64,000 nt of DNA from Roseiarcus sp963835955 (GTDB lineage: Bacteria; Pseudomonadota; Alphaproteobacteria; Rhizobiales; Beijerinckiaceae): the NCBI GenBank assembly GCA_963835955.1, contig CAWIHZ010000012.1, positions 62,001 to 126,000 on the forward strand, in the 5' to 3' direction. Positions 25,898 to 33,661 of this stretch are shown here, in pieces. Position numbers and translations under genes: made by a program. The notes under the pieces were generated by a model, which ran no database searches, had not been told where the DNA came from, and saw nothing but the letters and a program-made list of their open reading frames with translations. Within the stretch, counting starts at the first letter, position 1; every line of letters begins with the position of its first letter.

Positions 25898-26238
25898 CAT
25901 GTAAGATATCGTAATTCATTGTAGTAGTTGGAGAAAATTGGAATGTGATAAAGCACCACGGATACGTAATCCGCTGGTCAGCCCTCCTCGGGCGCGACGG
26001 CGAGGCGACCAAACGTGCGAAATATCGATCGATCGCGCGCCCCGCTTGCCCGAAGGGACGGCGGCGGACCGGCCAAAACCGCCGCGATTCGCCGCGCCCA
26101 GCGCCTTGAAAATGAAGGGTCTGGCGCGGGAGGCGCGGCGACCGCCGAAGGCCGCCCGGCCGGAGGCCATTTGGTCGCGAACCCCCGTCGATTGCGTCGC
26201 GCAAGCGGAAAGTGTGCGCGCCCCTCCGATCCGATGAG
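25898..26238. other. Non-coding stretch downstream of the primase gene
   Basis: Several frames are open but none looks like protein. A minus-strand frame starting at a GTG that overlaps the primase stop runs to 25978; its Arg/Ala-rich composition and lack of a known fold make it doubtful. Confidence 0.35.
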
Positions 26239-26329
26239 GGTGACGCTGGTGACGATCAAACTGATTAGCACGTATGCGCGTGCGCGCGCGCGTGACGCCG
26301 ATAACGGATGGAGCGTCACCAGCGTCACC
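26239..26329. repeat. 16-bp exact inverted repeat spanning the primase stop codon
   Basis: GGTGACGCTGGTGACG at 26239-26254 is exactly complementary to 26314-26329, with about 59 bases between. Each arm is itself two copies of GGTGACG separated by CT. The right arm contains the primase stop codon. It could fold as a terminator-like stem or bind an element protein such as an origin-binding factor. Confidence 0.55.
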
Positions 26330-27689
26330 TTTCAGCCTGCCAATGCGGCGGCGCGACCTCATCGGGCTTTAGGCGGAGGCCGTAGAACCCTTGCCCGGTT
26401 TTCCTTTTGTGGCGAACGAAACCGCGCGCGTCGAGGGCTTGCGCGAACGATTTCATTGCGCCGGCGACCTCGCCAGCAGCTCCGGCCCACTTGGACCACG
26501 ATCGGAATAGACTTGAGAGTGCGGTCCATTCGTTCGTCCCGCGCTCGCACGTCTCATCGATCCACGCCGCGAGGGCGTCCTCCGCCGATAGATAGGCATC
26601 GGTCGCCTCGCGGACGGCCCGCGGCGACCGGAGCCCTGCTGTCTGCCACTGCCCGCACCCCTTGATGAGCCAAGAGAGAATTCCCGGCCATTCCGCCTTG
26701 AGCTTTTCGGTCAGTTCTTCGTCGCGCTCATCGGCCGGAATTGTCACCGCGAAAGGTATGAGATGAAAGCGCCGGCGGATTGCTTCGTCGACGTTGCGCA
26801 GGCTCGGCAGGTGGTTGCCGGCGATTGCAAGCTTGAACGCGGGCCGGTAGTCAAAAAAGTCTTGCCTCATAAACCGCGCCGAAACCGCGTCGCCGCCCGT
26901 CAACTGTTTGATCTTCGCCTCGGCCCAGCGGCGCCCCTCCTCCGTCTCCGTAGCCGTGACAAGTCTCGCCCCACGCAAGCCGGCGAGGTCCGTTGGGTGA
27001 CGCTCCCCGTTGCTGACCACGAACGTCTCGATTGGCGCGGTGCGGTGATATTCGCCGAGGATACCGGCGACGGTCGAGAGCAAGACAGACTTGCCATTGG
27101 CGCCCGTACCGTAGGCGAAAAATAGTGCGTGTTCGCGCGTGATGCCGGTGAGCGAATAGCCCAGCACACGCTGGAGGTAGGCCACGAGTTCCGCGTCGCC
27201 TCCGGTGATTTTGTCGAGGAATCCGAGGAAGCGCGGGCAGTCGCCGCCCGGCCCCACTGCTGTGATCTTTGTCATGTAATCGTCGGATCGATGCGGCCTA
27301 AGCTTCCCCGCCCTGAGGTCGATTACGCCATCCGTCGTGTTCAGCGACCACGGGTCGGCGTCCCATTGATCAACGGTCGCGGCAAGGCGCCGGTCGGACC
27401 GCGCCAGGCCCTCAACCGCGGCTCTGGTTCGCGCACTGGCGATCGCGGCCGCCTTGGCCTCGTTGCACGCGGCAGATGCCTCCCGGCAGACCTCGCGGGC
27501 CCGGTCGAACGCTTGAAGTGTGTCGTCGAACCGCCAGTGTCTACCGGTCCAGATCAGCCATTTGTTCCACACGGCGACGAAGCGTAGATCGTCGGCATGG
27601 CGCTCGGCGAATCGGAGGGCGAGAGCTTCGTCCGAAAATGCTGGCGCTCTCGGATCGTGCGGCGTGTCGTCGTGGACGCCTTCGGTCAT
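26325..27689 (-). CDS. Phage/plasmid primase, P4 family (SF3 helicase)
   Basis: A 454-aa protein with the D5-type N-terminal region (VWNKWLIWTGRHWRFD, near residue 40) and an SF3 helicase domain: Walker A AYGTGANGKSVLLS near residue 198, then GRHPTDLAGLRGARLV-type sensor region, AIAGNHLPSLRNVDEAIRRRFHLIPF near 300. Such proteins unwind and prime element DNA at its own origin. The first catalytic primase half of long P4 alpha proteins is absent. Its ATG overlaps the helicase stop by four bases, placing it last in the xis-like / 76-aa / helicase / primase operon. Confidence 0.9.
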   Translation of the reverse strand: MTEGVHDDTPHDPRAPAFSDEALALRFAERHADDLRFVAVWNKWLIWTGRHWRFDDTLQAFDRAREVCREASAACNEAKAAAIASARTRAAVEGLARSDRRLAATVDQWDADPWSLNTTDGVIDLRAGKLRPHRSDDYMTKITAVGPGGDCPRFLGFLDKITGGDAELVAYLQRVLGYSLTGITREHALFFAYGTGANGKSVLLSTVAGILGEYHRTAPIETFVVSNGERHPTDLAGLRGARLVTATETEEGRRWAEAKIKQLTGGDAVSARFMRQDFFDYRPAFKLAIAGNHLPSLRNVDEAIRRRFHLIPFAVTIPADERDEELTEKLKAEWPGILSWLIKGCGQWQTAGLRSPRAVREATDAYLSAEDALAAWIDETCERGTNEWTALSSLFRSWSKWAGAAGEVAGAMKSFAQALDARGFVRHKRKTGQGFYGLRLKPDEVAPPHWQAER

Positions 27690-29119
27690 TGGACGCCTCC
27701 CGCAATTAGACGCAACTCGGCGAGTTCACGGCGTCGGAAGTAGATCCAGCCGGGCCGATAGCCGCTCACCCGGGCGACAAGCCGCAGGCGATCCTCGTCC
27801 GCTCCCGCCCATGCGAGGCGCTCGAATTTCGACATGCGCGCGAGCGCGTCCTCGAGCTCGCGGCGCTTCGCCTCCTGCAACGCGACCTCGACCTCGCGCC
27901 TCTCGCGTGGCGTTTTGAGATCGCCGCCGCATTCGACACACGACTGCGCGGACGGGCGATTGAGCGCCGCGCAGGCCGCACAGCGGCGAAGCCCGGACCC
28001 CTCGGCGCGCTCGCGCTGGCGTCGGCGCTTGGCGTCGAGCGACCATGCGCGCGCGTCGTCTGGGAGGCCGTGGCGCGCGACGTTGCCGGCGAAGTCCAAA
28101 ATGACCGCGCGCGCTTTCCCCGGCGCCGGGCGCAGCGTGCGACCGACCATCTGCAGAAACAACGTGACCGAGGCGGTCGGCCGCAAAAGGACCGCCGCGG
28201 CGATCGTCGGAATGTCGACGCCCTCGGTGAATAGTTGGCAATTGCAAAGCACGTCCAGGCCGCCATTGCCGAGCGCGGCGATGGCCGCGCGGCGCTCGGC
28301 CGCGGGCGTGTCGCCGGCGACGTGCGCGGCCTTCACGCCGTGATCACGGAAGGCCGCGGCGACGGCCTGAGAATGGGCGACGTCGACGCAGAAAGCGACG
28401 GCCGGAGCGCCGGGGCAAAGACGCTGATATTCGGCGACCGCCGCGCCGATCACGACGCCGTCCATTGCGGCGCGCAGATCCTCGACCGCGAAGTCGCCGC
28501 CTCTCATGCGGGCGGCCGATAAGTCCGGCGCCGAAGTTGGCTCATAGACGACGAAGGGCGAGAGCCATCGCGCTTCGATCAACTCCGCGGTCGACGGGCC
28601 GATTACGATCTCGTCAAACTGCTCGCGCAGGCCGCGACCATCTAATCGCTGCGGCGTCGCGCTGACGCCCAGGACGTGCGCTCGCGGCTGCGACGCGAGC
28701 ACGGCCGCCCAGGAGCCCGCGACCGCGTGGTGACATTCGTCTACGACCGCAAAATCGAACCTGTCGCGCCAGCGATTGAGGCGGCGCGCCAGCGTCGCGA
28801 TGCTCGCAATCTGCACGGGCGAGTCAGTCTCGACGTGGCCCGGCGCGATGATCCCGAAGGGCACGCCGGCCAGGCTCAGTGCGCCTTCGATTTGGTCGAG
28901 AATCTCTTGGCGATGCCCAAGGACCAGGGCGCGACGCCCGCGCCTCACGGCGCCCGCGACAATGTACGAAAAGCAAACGGTTTTTCCTCCGCCCGTCGCC
29001 AAGACGAAAAGAACACGCCGGCGCCCGGACGCGAACGCCGCACGGATTCGCTCGACCGCGTCGAGCTGGTAGCTGCGCAGCGCGAGCGGCTGCGGACTGG
29101 CCGCGAGGGCGCCGCTCAT
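27686..29119 (-). CDS. SF2 DEAD/DEAH-type helicase
   Basis: A 477-aa superfamily 2 helicase. Start chosen at ATG 29119 (MSGALAASPQ) because it overlaps the previous stop by four bases. Motifs: Q-like LRSYQLDAVERI, Walker A LATGGGKT near residue 45, DECH box VVDECHHAVAGSW, SATPQRLDG, and lobe 2 with GVDIPTIAAAVLLRP and QMVGRTLRPAPGK. After the core is a four-cysteine zinc motif (CAACAALNRPSAQSCVECGG). This architecture resembles phage replication helicases and the ResIII family. Together with the primase it probably replicates the element. Confidence 0.92.
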   Translation of the reverse strand: MSGALAASPQPLALRSYQLDAVERIRAAFASGRRRVLFVLATGGGKTVCFSYIVAGAVRRGRRALVLGHRQEILDQIEGALSLAGVPFGIIAPGHVETDSPVQIASIATLARRLNRWRDRFDFAVVDECHHAVAGSWAAVLASQPRAHVLGVSATPQRLDGRGLREQFDEIVIGPSTAELIEARWLSPFVVYEPTSAPDLSAARMRGGDFAVEDLRAAMDGVVIGAAVAEYQRLCPGAPAVAFCVDVAHSQAVAAAFRDHGVKAAHVAGDTPAAERRAAIAALGNGGLDVLCNCQLFTEGVDIPTIAAAVLLRPTASVTLFLQMVGRTLRPAPGKARAVILDFAGNVARHGLPDDARAWSLDAKRRRQRERAEGSGLRRCAACAALNRPSAQSCVECGGDLKTPRERREVEVALQEAKRRELEDALARMSKFERLAWAGADEDRLRLVARVSGYRPGWIYFRRRELAELRLIAGGVQ

Positions 29120-29346
29120 CGTCGCCAGCCCATCAATCGAGAGGCGGCGCGCCACGCCGCCGCGGCGGCACCGTTCTCGAACATAGCGACCCCGATCGCG
29201 CGCTCCTGGTGCGGCCGGAGCGCGCCTGGCGGTTGCTGTGGAGCCCGATTTTCGGTATCAGCGGGATCGAGCGGCTGGCCAGCTTGCTCGACAATCCGGG
29301 GGTCGACGCTTTCAGGCGTCGGCCCCCGCGCCGTATGGTGGGGCAT
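29116..29346 (-). CDS. 76-aa hypothetical protein in the replication operon
   Basis: From ATG 29346, three bases after the stop of the HTH gene, to a TGA overlapping the helicase ATG. The N-terminus is Pro/Glu-rich, and the C-terminal part reads GALRPHQERAIGVAMFENG then AAWRAASRLMGWRR. Position between two clearly real genes with coupling on both sides supports it. Function unknown. Confidence 0.55.
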   Translation of the reverse strand: MPHHTARGPTPESVDPRIVEQAGQPLDPADTENRAPQQPPGALRPHQERAIGVAMFENGAAAAAWRAASRLMGWRR

Positions 29347-29349
29347 CGG

Positions 29350-29607
29350 TCACGCCGCCGCGCTCGCGGCGAGCTCTTCAAAAAACTGCCGAAGAGTAGA
29401 TCGTAGCGCGCACCAGCGCCCGCCAACTTTCTTGGCCGGGATGTTTCCGTGCTCGAGCAGGTGGAACGTCTGCCGCTGATTACGACCGATTTCGGCCGCG
29501 ATCGCGGCGACACCCCAAATCAGATCATGTCCCAGCGGAGCGCCGGGCGATAAATTCTCTCCCATGGGCGCCCCTTCACCGCTGGTCTTCGCTTTCTTGC
29601 TCATCAT
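29350..29607 (-). CDS. Excisionase-like helix-turn-helix protein
   Basis: An 85-aa protein starting at ATG 29607, five bases after a strong AGGAG. The core LIWGVAAIAAEIGRNQRQTFHLLEHGNIPAKKVGGRWCALRS (quoted in part: IAAEIGRNQRQTFHLLEHG) is the winged-HTH of MerR/Xis type, in which a helix reads DNA and the wing ends in a Trp. It probably directs excision with the integrase, or controls the downstream helicase-primase operon. Confidence 0.75.
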   Translation of the reverse strand: MMSKKAKTSGEGAPMGENLSPGAPLGHDLIWGVAAIAAEIGRNQRQTFHLLEHGNIPAKKVGGRWCALRSTLRQFFEELAASAAA

Positions 29608-29656
29608 ACTCACTCCTTTTGAAGCCCTACGAATGGGTTTATTTGGCCAAAAAAAA

Positions 29657-30253
29657 CTACTGACGTCCTCTATGCGTCCCTACCGAGTCAGGAAGCGTGT
29701 TATGGAGACTAGACACAAGATCCCCGATCTCCACTAGAATAACCTGATTGACATCTTTACCTATATCGTTAACAACTGACAGCAAGGTTTCTCTACTTGA
29801 AGCAAATATCGGCTCAAAAAACGACAGATTTTCAGACTTTAGTGTCGGTTTAGGGCCGAATAGTCTGAGTGTTTCGTTCAGTGCGAGCGGCTTGACGATC
29901 AAAAAATGCGGAAACTCTGCGTTGACAGATGAGGTCGGCACCGAGTCAATGTGCGCCCGGATCTGTTCCTGAAACGCGCGAAGAAAACCGACCACTTCCG
30001 CTTGAGGAAGGCCCGCGTTCAGAAGAGACAGGCCGATGCCCAACTCGGCCGCATCGGCGACTTCGTACTCCTGAAAAACTCCCTTCTGGCCGGCGCGGCG
30101 ATCGTCGGTAATTCCAACTCCTCGATCGAGCAGATTGCGGACGCGGCGCGCAAAAATCTTGGGCACGCTTTTCAACCGCATATCGGGTGTCGCCAACCGC
30201 GGCGCGAACGCCGTCCAAAGTGACACAATGATTTGCGATCTCTGGTAGCCCAT
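29657..30253 (-). CDS. 198-aa orphan protein next to the tRNA end
   Basis: Start chosen at ATG 30253 (MGYQRSQIIV); the frame also has a TTG at 30289. The N-terminal half has a possible DNA-binding or MerR-like helix (RRVRNLLDRGVGITDDRRAGQKGVFQEYEVADAAELGIGLSLLNAGLPQ, residues 40-90 region; key part VRNLLDRGVGI then AAELGIGLSLLNAGLPQAEV), like MerR-family regulators in which the wing is followed by a subunit helix. The C-terminal half is unfamiliar. Base composition is more A+T-rich than the chromosome. It is the last gene before attR. Confidence 0.6.
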   Translation of the reverse strand: MGYQRSQIIVSLWTAFAPRLATPDMRLKSVPKIFARRVRNLLDRGVGITDDRRAGQKGVFQEYEVADAAELGIGLSLLNAGLPQAEVVGFLRAFQEQIRAHIDSVPTSSVNAEFPHFLIVKPLALNETLRLFGPKPTLKSENLSFFEPIFASSRETLLSVVNDIGKDVNQVILVEIGDLVSSLHNTLPDSVGTHRGRQ

Positions 30254-30426
30254 GCCCGACTGATTACGAGAATCGCCGTCGAGTGTCAAGCCATCCTAAT
30301 GGCTTCAATTAAACCACGATAGCGGCTCTCGGCCGTTCCATGTTGCGTTTCATGTTGCGTCAACTCGCCGGCATTCCTTGGAATCGCCCGGAATTGCTTG
30401 CAATCGCTTCGCAAGCCCTTGCAACA

Positions 30427-30455
30427 TGAAAAAGGCCGCCCGGCGAGGCGACCTT
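30427..30455 (-). terminator. Rho-independent terminator downstream of tRNA-Tyr
   Basis: On the minus strand a stem AAGG-T-CGCC / GGCG-G-CCTT with a six-base loop ends in TTTTT, 25-50 bases beyond the tRNA-Tyr 3' end. It lies inside the element, so it may have been brought in with attP to terminate the reconstituted tRNA. Confidence 0.6.
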
Positions 30456-30480
30456 CTCCATAAGTCATTGAAAATAAAGG

Positions 30481-30533
30481 TGGTGGGGGAGGTAGGACTC
30501 GAACCTACGAAGGCTTAGCCAGCGGATTTACAG
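30481..30533. repeat. Attachment site at tRNA-Tyr (attR)
   Basis: The 53 bases from the encoded CCA through the anticodon arm are repeated exactly at 16850-16902. Identity ends in the anticodon stem region, the common crossover zone for tyrosine integrases using tRNA genes. Confidence 0.93.
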
Positions 30534-30565
30534 TCCGCCCCCTTTGCCGCTCGGGACACTCCCCC
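30481..30565 (-). tRNA. tRNA-Tyr (GUA)
   Basis: An 85-nt gene with encoded CCA. Acceptor GGGGGAG / CTCCCCC, anticodon loop CTGTAAA with anticodon GTA, a long variable arm as in bacterial tRNA-Tyr, and T arm GTAGG TTCGAGT CCTAC. It is the integration target: its 3' 53 bases are duplicated at the far end of the element, so the gene has been restored by the incoming attP sequence. Confidence 0.96.
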
Positions 30566-30773
30566 CCACGTCCGCGCGGTCGGGCCGCGGACGAAAACGC
30601 CCCGGGCAGGCCGAGGCGCGACGGCGGGGCTTATGTTGCCTTGCCCGCCGCCATGTCAACTGGAAAGTTCCGCCCTTTCCGCGCCGGCGCCGCGGGCGCC
30701 CTTCTGTTCAGGCGCGACGAAGGCGGGTAAAAGCGCCGACCGGCCTGACAGGGCCTCAAGGGCGTTTGCCGCC

Positions 30774-31622
30774 ATGACACGCAATCGCGACCGGCGCGTC
30801 CATGCGCCCGCCCAGCCTGAGCGCGCGCGGAACGGCCCGCGGCCCGCGTCGCCGCAGGCGGGGGCGAAGCCGAGCCGCCGCGACGCCGCGGGCAAGCGGC
30901 GGGACCCCGAGGTGGCGCGCATCTATGGCTTTCACAGCGTCGCCGCAGCGCTCGAGGCGCCGCGCCGCGAACTGGTTCGCCTTTACGCCACCGAGGCGGC
31001 GGCGGCGCGGCTTAGCCCGCAGATCGCGGCGCGCGCGGTCGAAACCCGCATCATGAGCCTCGAGGCGGTCGCCGCCCGCGCGCCACATGGGGCGGCGCAC
31101 CAGGGGGTGGTGCTCGAGGCGAGGCCCCTGGCGCCGATCGACCTCGCCGACCTGCCGCCCGAAGGCCTCGTCGTCGTTCTCGACCAGATCACCGATCCGC
31201 ACAATGTCGGGGCGATTCTGCGCACCGCCGCGGCTTTCGCGGTCGACGCGCTCGTCACGGCCGAACGCCACTCGCCGGAGTTTTCCGGCGCGCTCGCCAA
31301 ATCGGCTTCCGGCGGCCTCGAACATGTGCCGATCTGCAGGGTGGCCAATCTCGCCCGCGCGCTCGCCGAGATGGGCGACATGGGCTATTGGCGGGTCGGG
31401 CTCGATTCTGAGGGGCCGGACGATCTCGCCGAGGCCGCGCTGCCGCGTCCGCTGGCTCTGGTTCTGGGCGCCGAGGGCAAGGGCCTGAGGCGGCTCACGC
31501 GCGAGCGCTGCGACCTCCTGGCGCGGCTCGACCTGCCCGGCGCGATCAAGAGCCTCAACGTCTCCAACGCCTGCGCGATCGCGCTCGCGCTCGTCAGCCG
31601 AAGAGCGCCCGGCAAGACGTGA
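30774..31622 (+). CDS. rlmB: 23S rRNA (guanosine-2'-O)-methyltransferase RlmB (SpoU family)
   Basis: A 282-aa SPOUT methyltransferase. The start ATG 30774 (MTRNRDRRVH) is preferred; the longer frame to 30633 has no ribosome site. A basic disordered N-terminus of about 45 aa is followed by the RlmB RNA-binding domain beginning IYGFHSVAAALEAP, and the knotted SpoU domain with motif 1 LDQITDPHNVGAILRTAAAF, motif 2 LALVLGAEGKGLRRLTRE and motif 3 IKSLNVSNACAIALA. It methylates the 2'-O of a guanosine near the peptidyl transferase centre. In relatives it is often next to tRNA-Tyr, as here. Confidence 0.9.
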   Translation: MTRNRDRRVHAPAQPERARNGPRPASPQAGAKPSRRDAAGKRRDPEVARIYGFHSVAAALEAPRRELVRLYATEAAAARLSPQIAARAVETRIMSLEAVAARAPHGAAHQGVVLEARPLAPIDLADLPPEGLVVVLDQITDPHNVGAILRTAAAFAVDALVTAERHSPEFSGALAKSASGGLEHVPICRVANLARALAEMGDMGYWRVGLDSEGPDDLAEAALPRPLALVLGAEGKGLRRLTRERCDLLARLDLPGAIKSLNVSNACAIALALVSRRAPGKT

Positions 31623-32084
31623 GACGAGACGCCTGCCCGCACGCCCTCAAGCCGCCACGCCTAAGGGAAGCAAAGGAAAGTTAGAGGGAAGAAAACGAAA
31701 GCCAAAGGGGAAGCAGAAGAAAATAAAGAGGAAGGAAAAGAAAGGATTTTATTTCCACGAATCGAGACTTTTCAAGGGGTTAAACCCAATTCCAAAGAAA
31801 AAGCAATTCCCGCCGCCTGGGCTTTCGACCGCGCCTCCCGCCTCGCGAGCCGCGGCCACGGATTCACGTCGGGCGCGAAATCGCCAAGATTTGGTCCGAA
31901 TGATGAATTAGCGAAAGCATAGAGTTTATAATCCGCTCCAATCCTCGCCGCCCGAAATTCGCGCCGGCGCGCCGTCTTCGGACAGTAAAACATGACCCTG
32001 CCCGCAAGGCAAGAAAATGACGCTTTTTCAGAAATCCGCCGGCCAGGACGAGGACCCCGCCCATCGTCCTGGATTGAAATCGCG
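31623..32084. other. Non-coding stretch with an 84-base purine-rich tract
   Basis: Within it, 31663-31746 on the plus strand is about 90 percent A and G, composed of repeating AAGG/AAAG/GAAG-type words in a genome otherwise rich in mixed G+C. No gene or structured RNA is evident in the rest. The tract could form unusual DNA structures or be a decayed simple repeat. Confidence 0.6.
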
Positions 32085-32822
32085 TCAGACCCCGGCGCCT
32101 GGCCCCGTCAGCAGGATCGAGCCCGCGTCCCCGTCTTGCCGCTTCGCGAACAGCGGGGCGGGTGCGCCCGGATCCGCCACGCCTTGCGCACGGGCGGCGA
32201 CGTTCGGCGCCTCGCCGAACACTTCGCCCGTCGCGTCCACCACTACCGGGCCGGAATCGAGGCCGATGCGGGCGGAGAGCTCCGGCGCGCCCGAAGCGTT
32301 GCGGGCGTTGAGTTCGCCGAGCGCGCGCTGGATGGCGAGAGCGGCGCGCACCGCGCGCTCGGCGTCGTTCTCCTGGGCCTGCGGATAGCCGAAGAGCGCC
32401 ATCAACCCGTCGCCGAGCTTCTTCAGGACATGGCCACCGAGCCCAGTGACCGCGGCGGTCGCCTGATCGAGATAGGCGTTGACGAGGTTACTCCAGTCCT
32501 CGGCGTCCAGCTTGGCGGCCAAACTCGTCGAGTCGACGAGATCGCAGAACATGACCGTGATTGGGCGGCGCTCGGCCGCGAGTTGGGGACTCTTCGGCGG
32601 AGCGGACTGAGGCGCGCGGCGGGACGCCTCCGTGGGAATTGCGCCAGCAAGCGTGGCGATTGCGTCGAGCAGCCTGCGCCGATCGCCAACTGCAGATACG
32701 CCAATATCCTTCAGGTCGTCCGCCGTCAGCCGCGGCAGCACGTCTGCATCGATCTTGTTTTCGCGGAAATTCACCTCGTATCGATCGAGGCCGAGACTGC
32801 GAAGCCACCCGCCGACGTCCAT
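32085..32822 (-). CDS. SAM-domain class III adenylate/guanylate cyclase, truncated
   Basis: Start at ATG 32822 with GGAG seven bases upstream, giving 245 aa. The N-terminal SAM domain (VGGWLRSLGLDRYEVNF, DVLPRLTADDLKDIGVSAVGDRRRLLDAI) is joined to a class III cyclase domain: PITVMFCDLVDSTSLA (metal Asp), KLGDGLMALFGYP (second metal Asp), and GEVFGEAPNVAARAQGVADPG. Proteins with this layout usually continue for several hundred residues with an ATPase and TPR region. Here the homology ends just after the NVAAR motif and the last 25 residues look random, so it is truncated and may lack activity. Confidence 0.7.
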   Translation of the reverse strand: MDVGGWLRSLGLDRYEVNFRENKIDADVLPRLTADDLKDIGVSAVGDRRRLLDAIATLAGAIPTEASRRAPQSAPPKSPQLAAERRPITVMFCDLVDSTSLAAKLDAEDWSNLVNAYLDQATAAVTGLGGHVLKKLGDGLMALFGYPQAQENDAERAVRAALAIQRALGELNARNASGAPELSARIGLDSGPVVVDATGEVFGEAPNVAARAQGVADPGAPAPLFAKRQDGDAGSILLTGPGAGV

Positions 32823-33038
32823 GGCCGCGCTCCACATAACTTTTCGGAATAATCACTCAGTCTCGGCGGCGTGTCCGGCCGCGGACAAGCCTGATTCGTG
32901 TGTTGACTCGGCTCTTGGCGAAGGACCGCTCCTGTGAAGGTTTTCTGACGCCGGCCTTGGCGCGGGCGCTGATGCAGGGCTGGAGGCTGGGGCCGGCGCC
33001 CGATCGGCGCTTTGCTCGCTCCCCCGCCTTCGGCCCGA

Positions 33039-33066
33039 TTGCGTCGGCCGACAAAAGTATTATGCT
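33039..33066 (+). promoter_or_regulatory. Candidate promoter of the type VI secretion operon
   Basis: TTGCGT (33039-33044) and TATGCT (33061-33066) with a 16-base spacer lie about 50 bases before the tssB start, in the only A+T-richer patch of the intergenic region. Weak match, supported mainly by position. Confidence 0.33.
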
Positions 33067-33115
33067 TATGCGCCGTTAGGGACGCTAGTGTCGTGGGGGC
33101 GGGGAGATTGACGCC

Positions 33116-33649
33116 ATGGCCAAGAACAGCAATTCCGGACAGAAATTCATTTCGCGCAACCGCAAGCCGCGGGTTCACATCACCTACGAGGATCCATACG
33201 ACGCCGAGCGGCTGGTGGAGCTGCCCTTTGTGATGGGCGTGCTCGCCGACCTTTCGGGCAACGCCTCGCAAGTCGCCAAGCCGGACATGAACGAGCGCAA
33301 ATTTCTCGATTTCGATATGGACAACTTCGACAAGCGGATGGGAGCGATCGAGCCGGCGGTTTCGATGAAGGTCGCCAACAAGCTCGGCGGCAACGGCGGC
33401 GAAAAGCTGTCGGTCAATCTCAAATTCAACAAGATGGACGATTTCTCGCCCGCCGCGGTCGCCCGGCAAGTGCCGGCGACCGCCAAGCTCTTGCAGGCGC
33501 GCGAGCAGCTGACCAATCTGCTGCGCTATATGGACGGCAAGGTCGCGGCCGAGGATGCGCTGAAAAAGCTGCTCGCCGACCCCGAACTGATGGCGGCGAT
33601 GAAGACCAAACTCAATCAGACGCCGTCCGACGACGGCTCAACCCAATAG
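33116..33649 (+). CDS. tssB: Type VI secretion sheath small subunit TssB (VipA)
   Basis: A 177-aa TssB, which pairs with TssC to build the contractile sheath around the Hcp tube. Typical parts: RKPRVHITYEDPYDAERLVELPFVMGVLADLSG, then RKFLDFDMDNFDKRM (quoted key piece FLDFDMDNFD) and LKFNKMDDFSPAAV, and RYMDGKVAAEDALKKLL near the end. A GGAG-containing site precedes the ATG. It heads the operon, with tssC 12 bases downstream. Confidence 0.95.
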   Translation: MAKNSNSGQKFISRNRKPRVHITYEDPYDAERLVELPFVMGVLADLSGNASQVAKPDMNERKFLDFDMDNFDKRMGAIEPAVSMKVANKLGGNGGEKLSVNLKFNKMDDFSPAAVARQVPATAKLLQAREQLTNLLRYMDGKVAAEDALKKLLADPELMAAMKTKLNQTPSDDGSTQ

Positions 33650-33661
33650 GGGAATCGCCTG

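Larger units (their letters stand above)
16850..30533. mobile_element. Integrative element / degenerate prophage at tRNA-Tyr, 13.7 kb
   Basis: The element is bounded by the 53-bp attL and attR copies. It carries a tyrosine integrase next to attL, an excisionase-like HTH protein, a helicase-primase operon, a chain of very small phage-like genes, and broken terminase subunits. Capsid, portal and tail genes are absent. Parts of it (18.5-20.9 kb and 29.6-30.3 kb) are visibly richer in A+T than the chromosome. It is either a prophage reduced by deletion and frameshift, or a satellite-type element. Before insertion, the CAU tRNA and tRNA-Tyr would have been convergent neighbours only 13 bases apart. 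Confidence 0.88.

Noticed and set aside
25978..26328. 116-codon minus-strand frame whose GTG overlaps the primase stop
   Set aside because: Overlap is suggestive, but the protein is Arg/Ala/Pro-rich and random-looking, and its start is formed by the inverted repeat; not supported as a gene.
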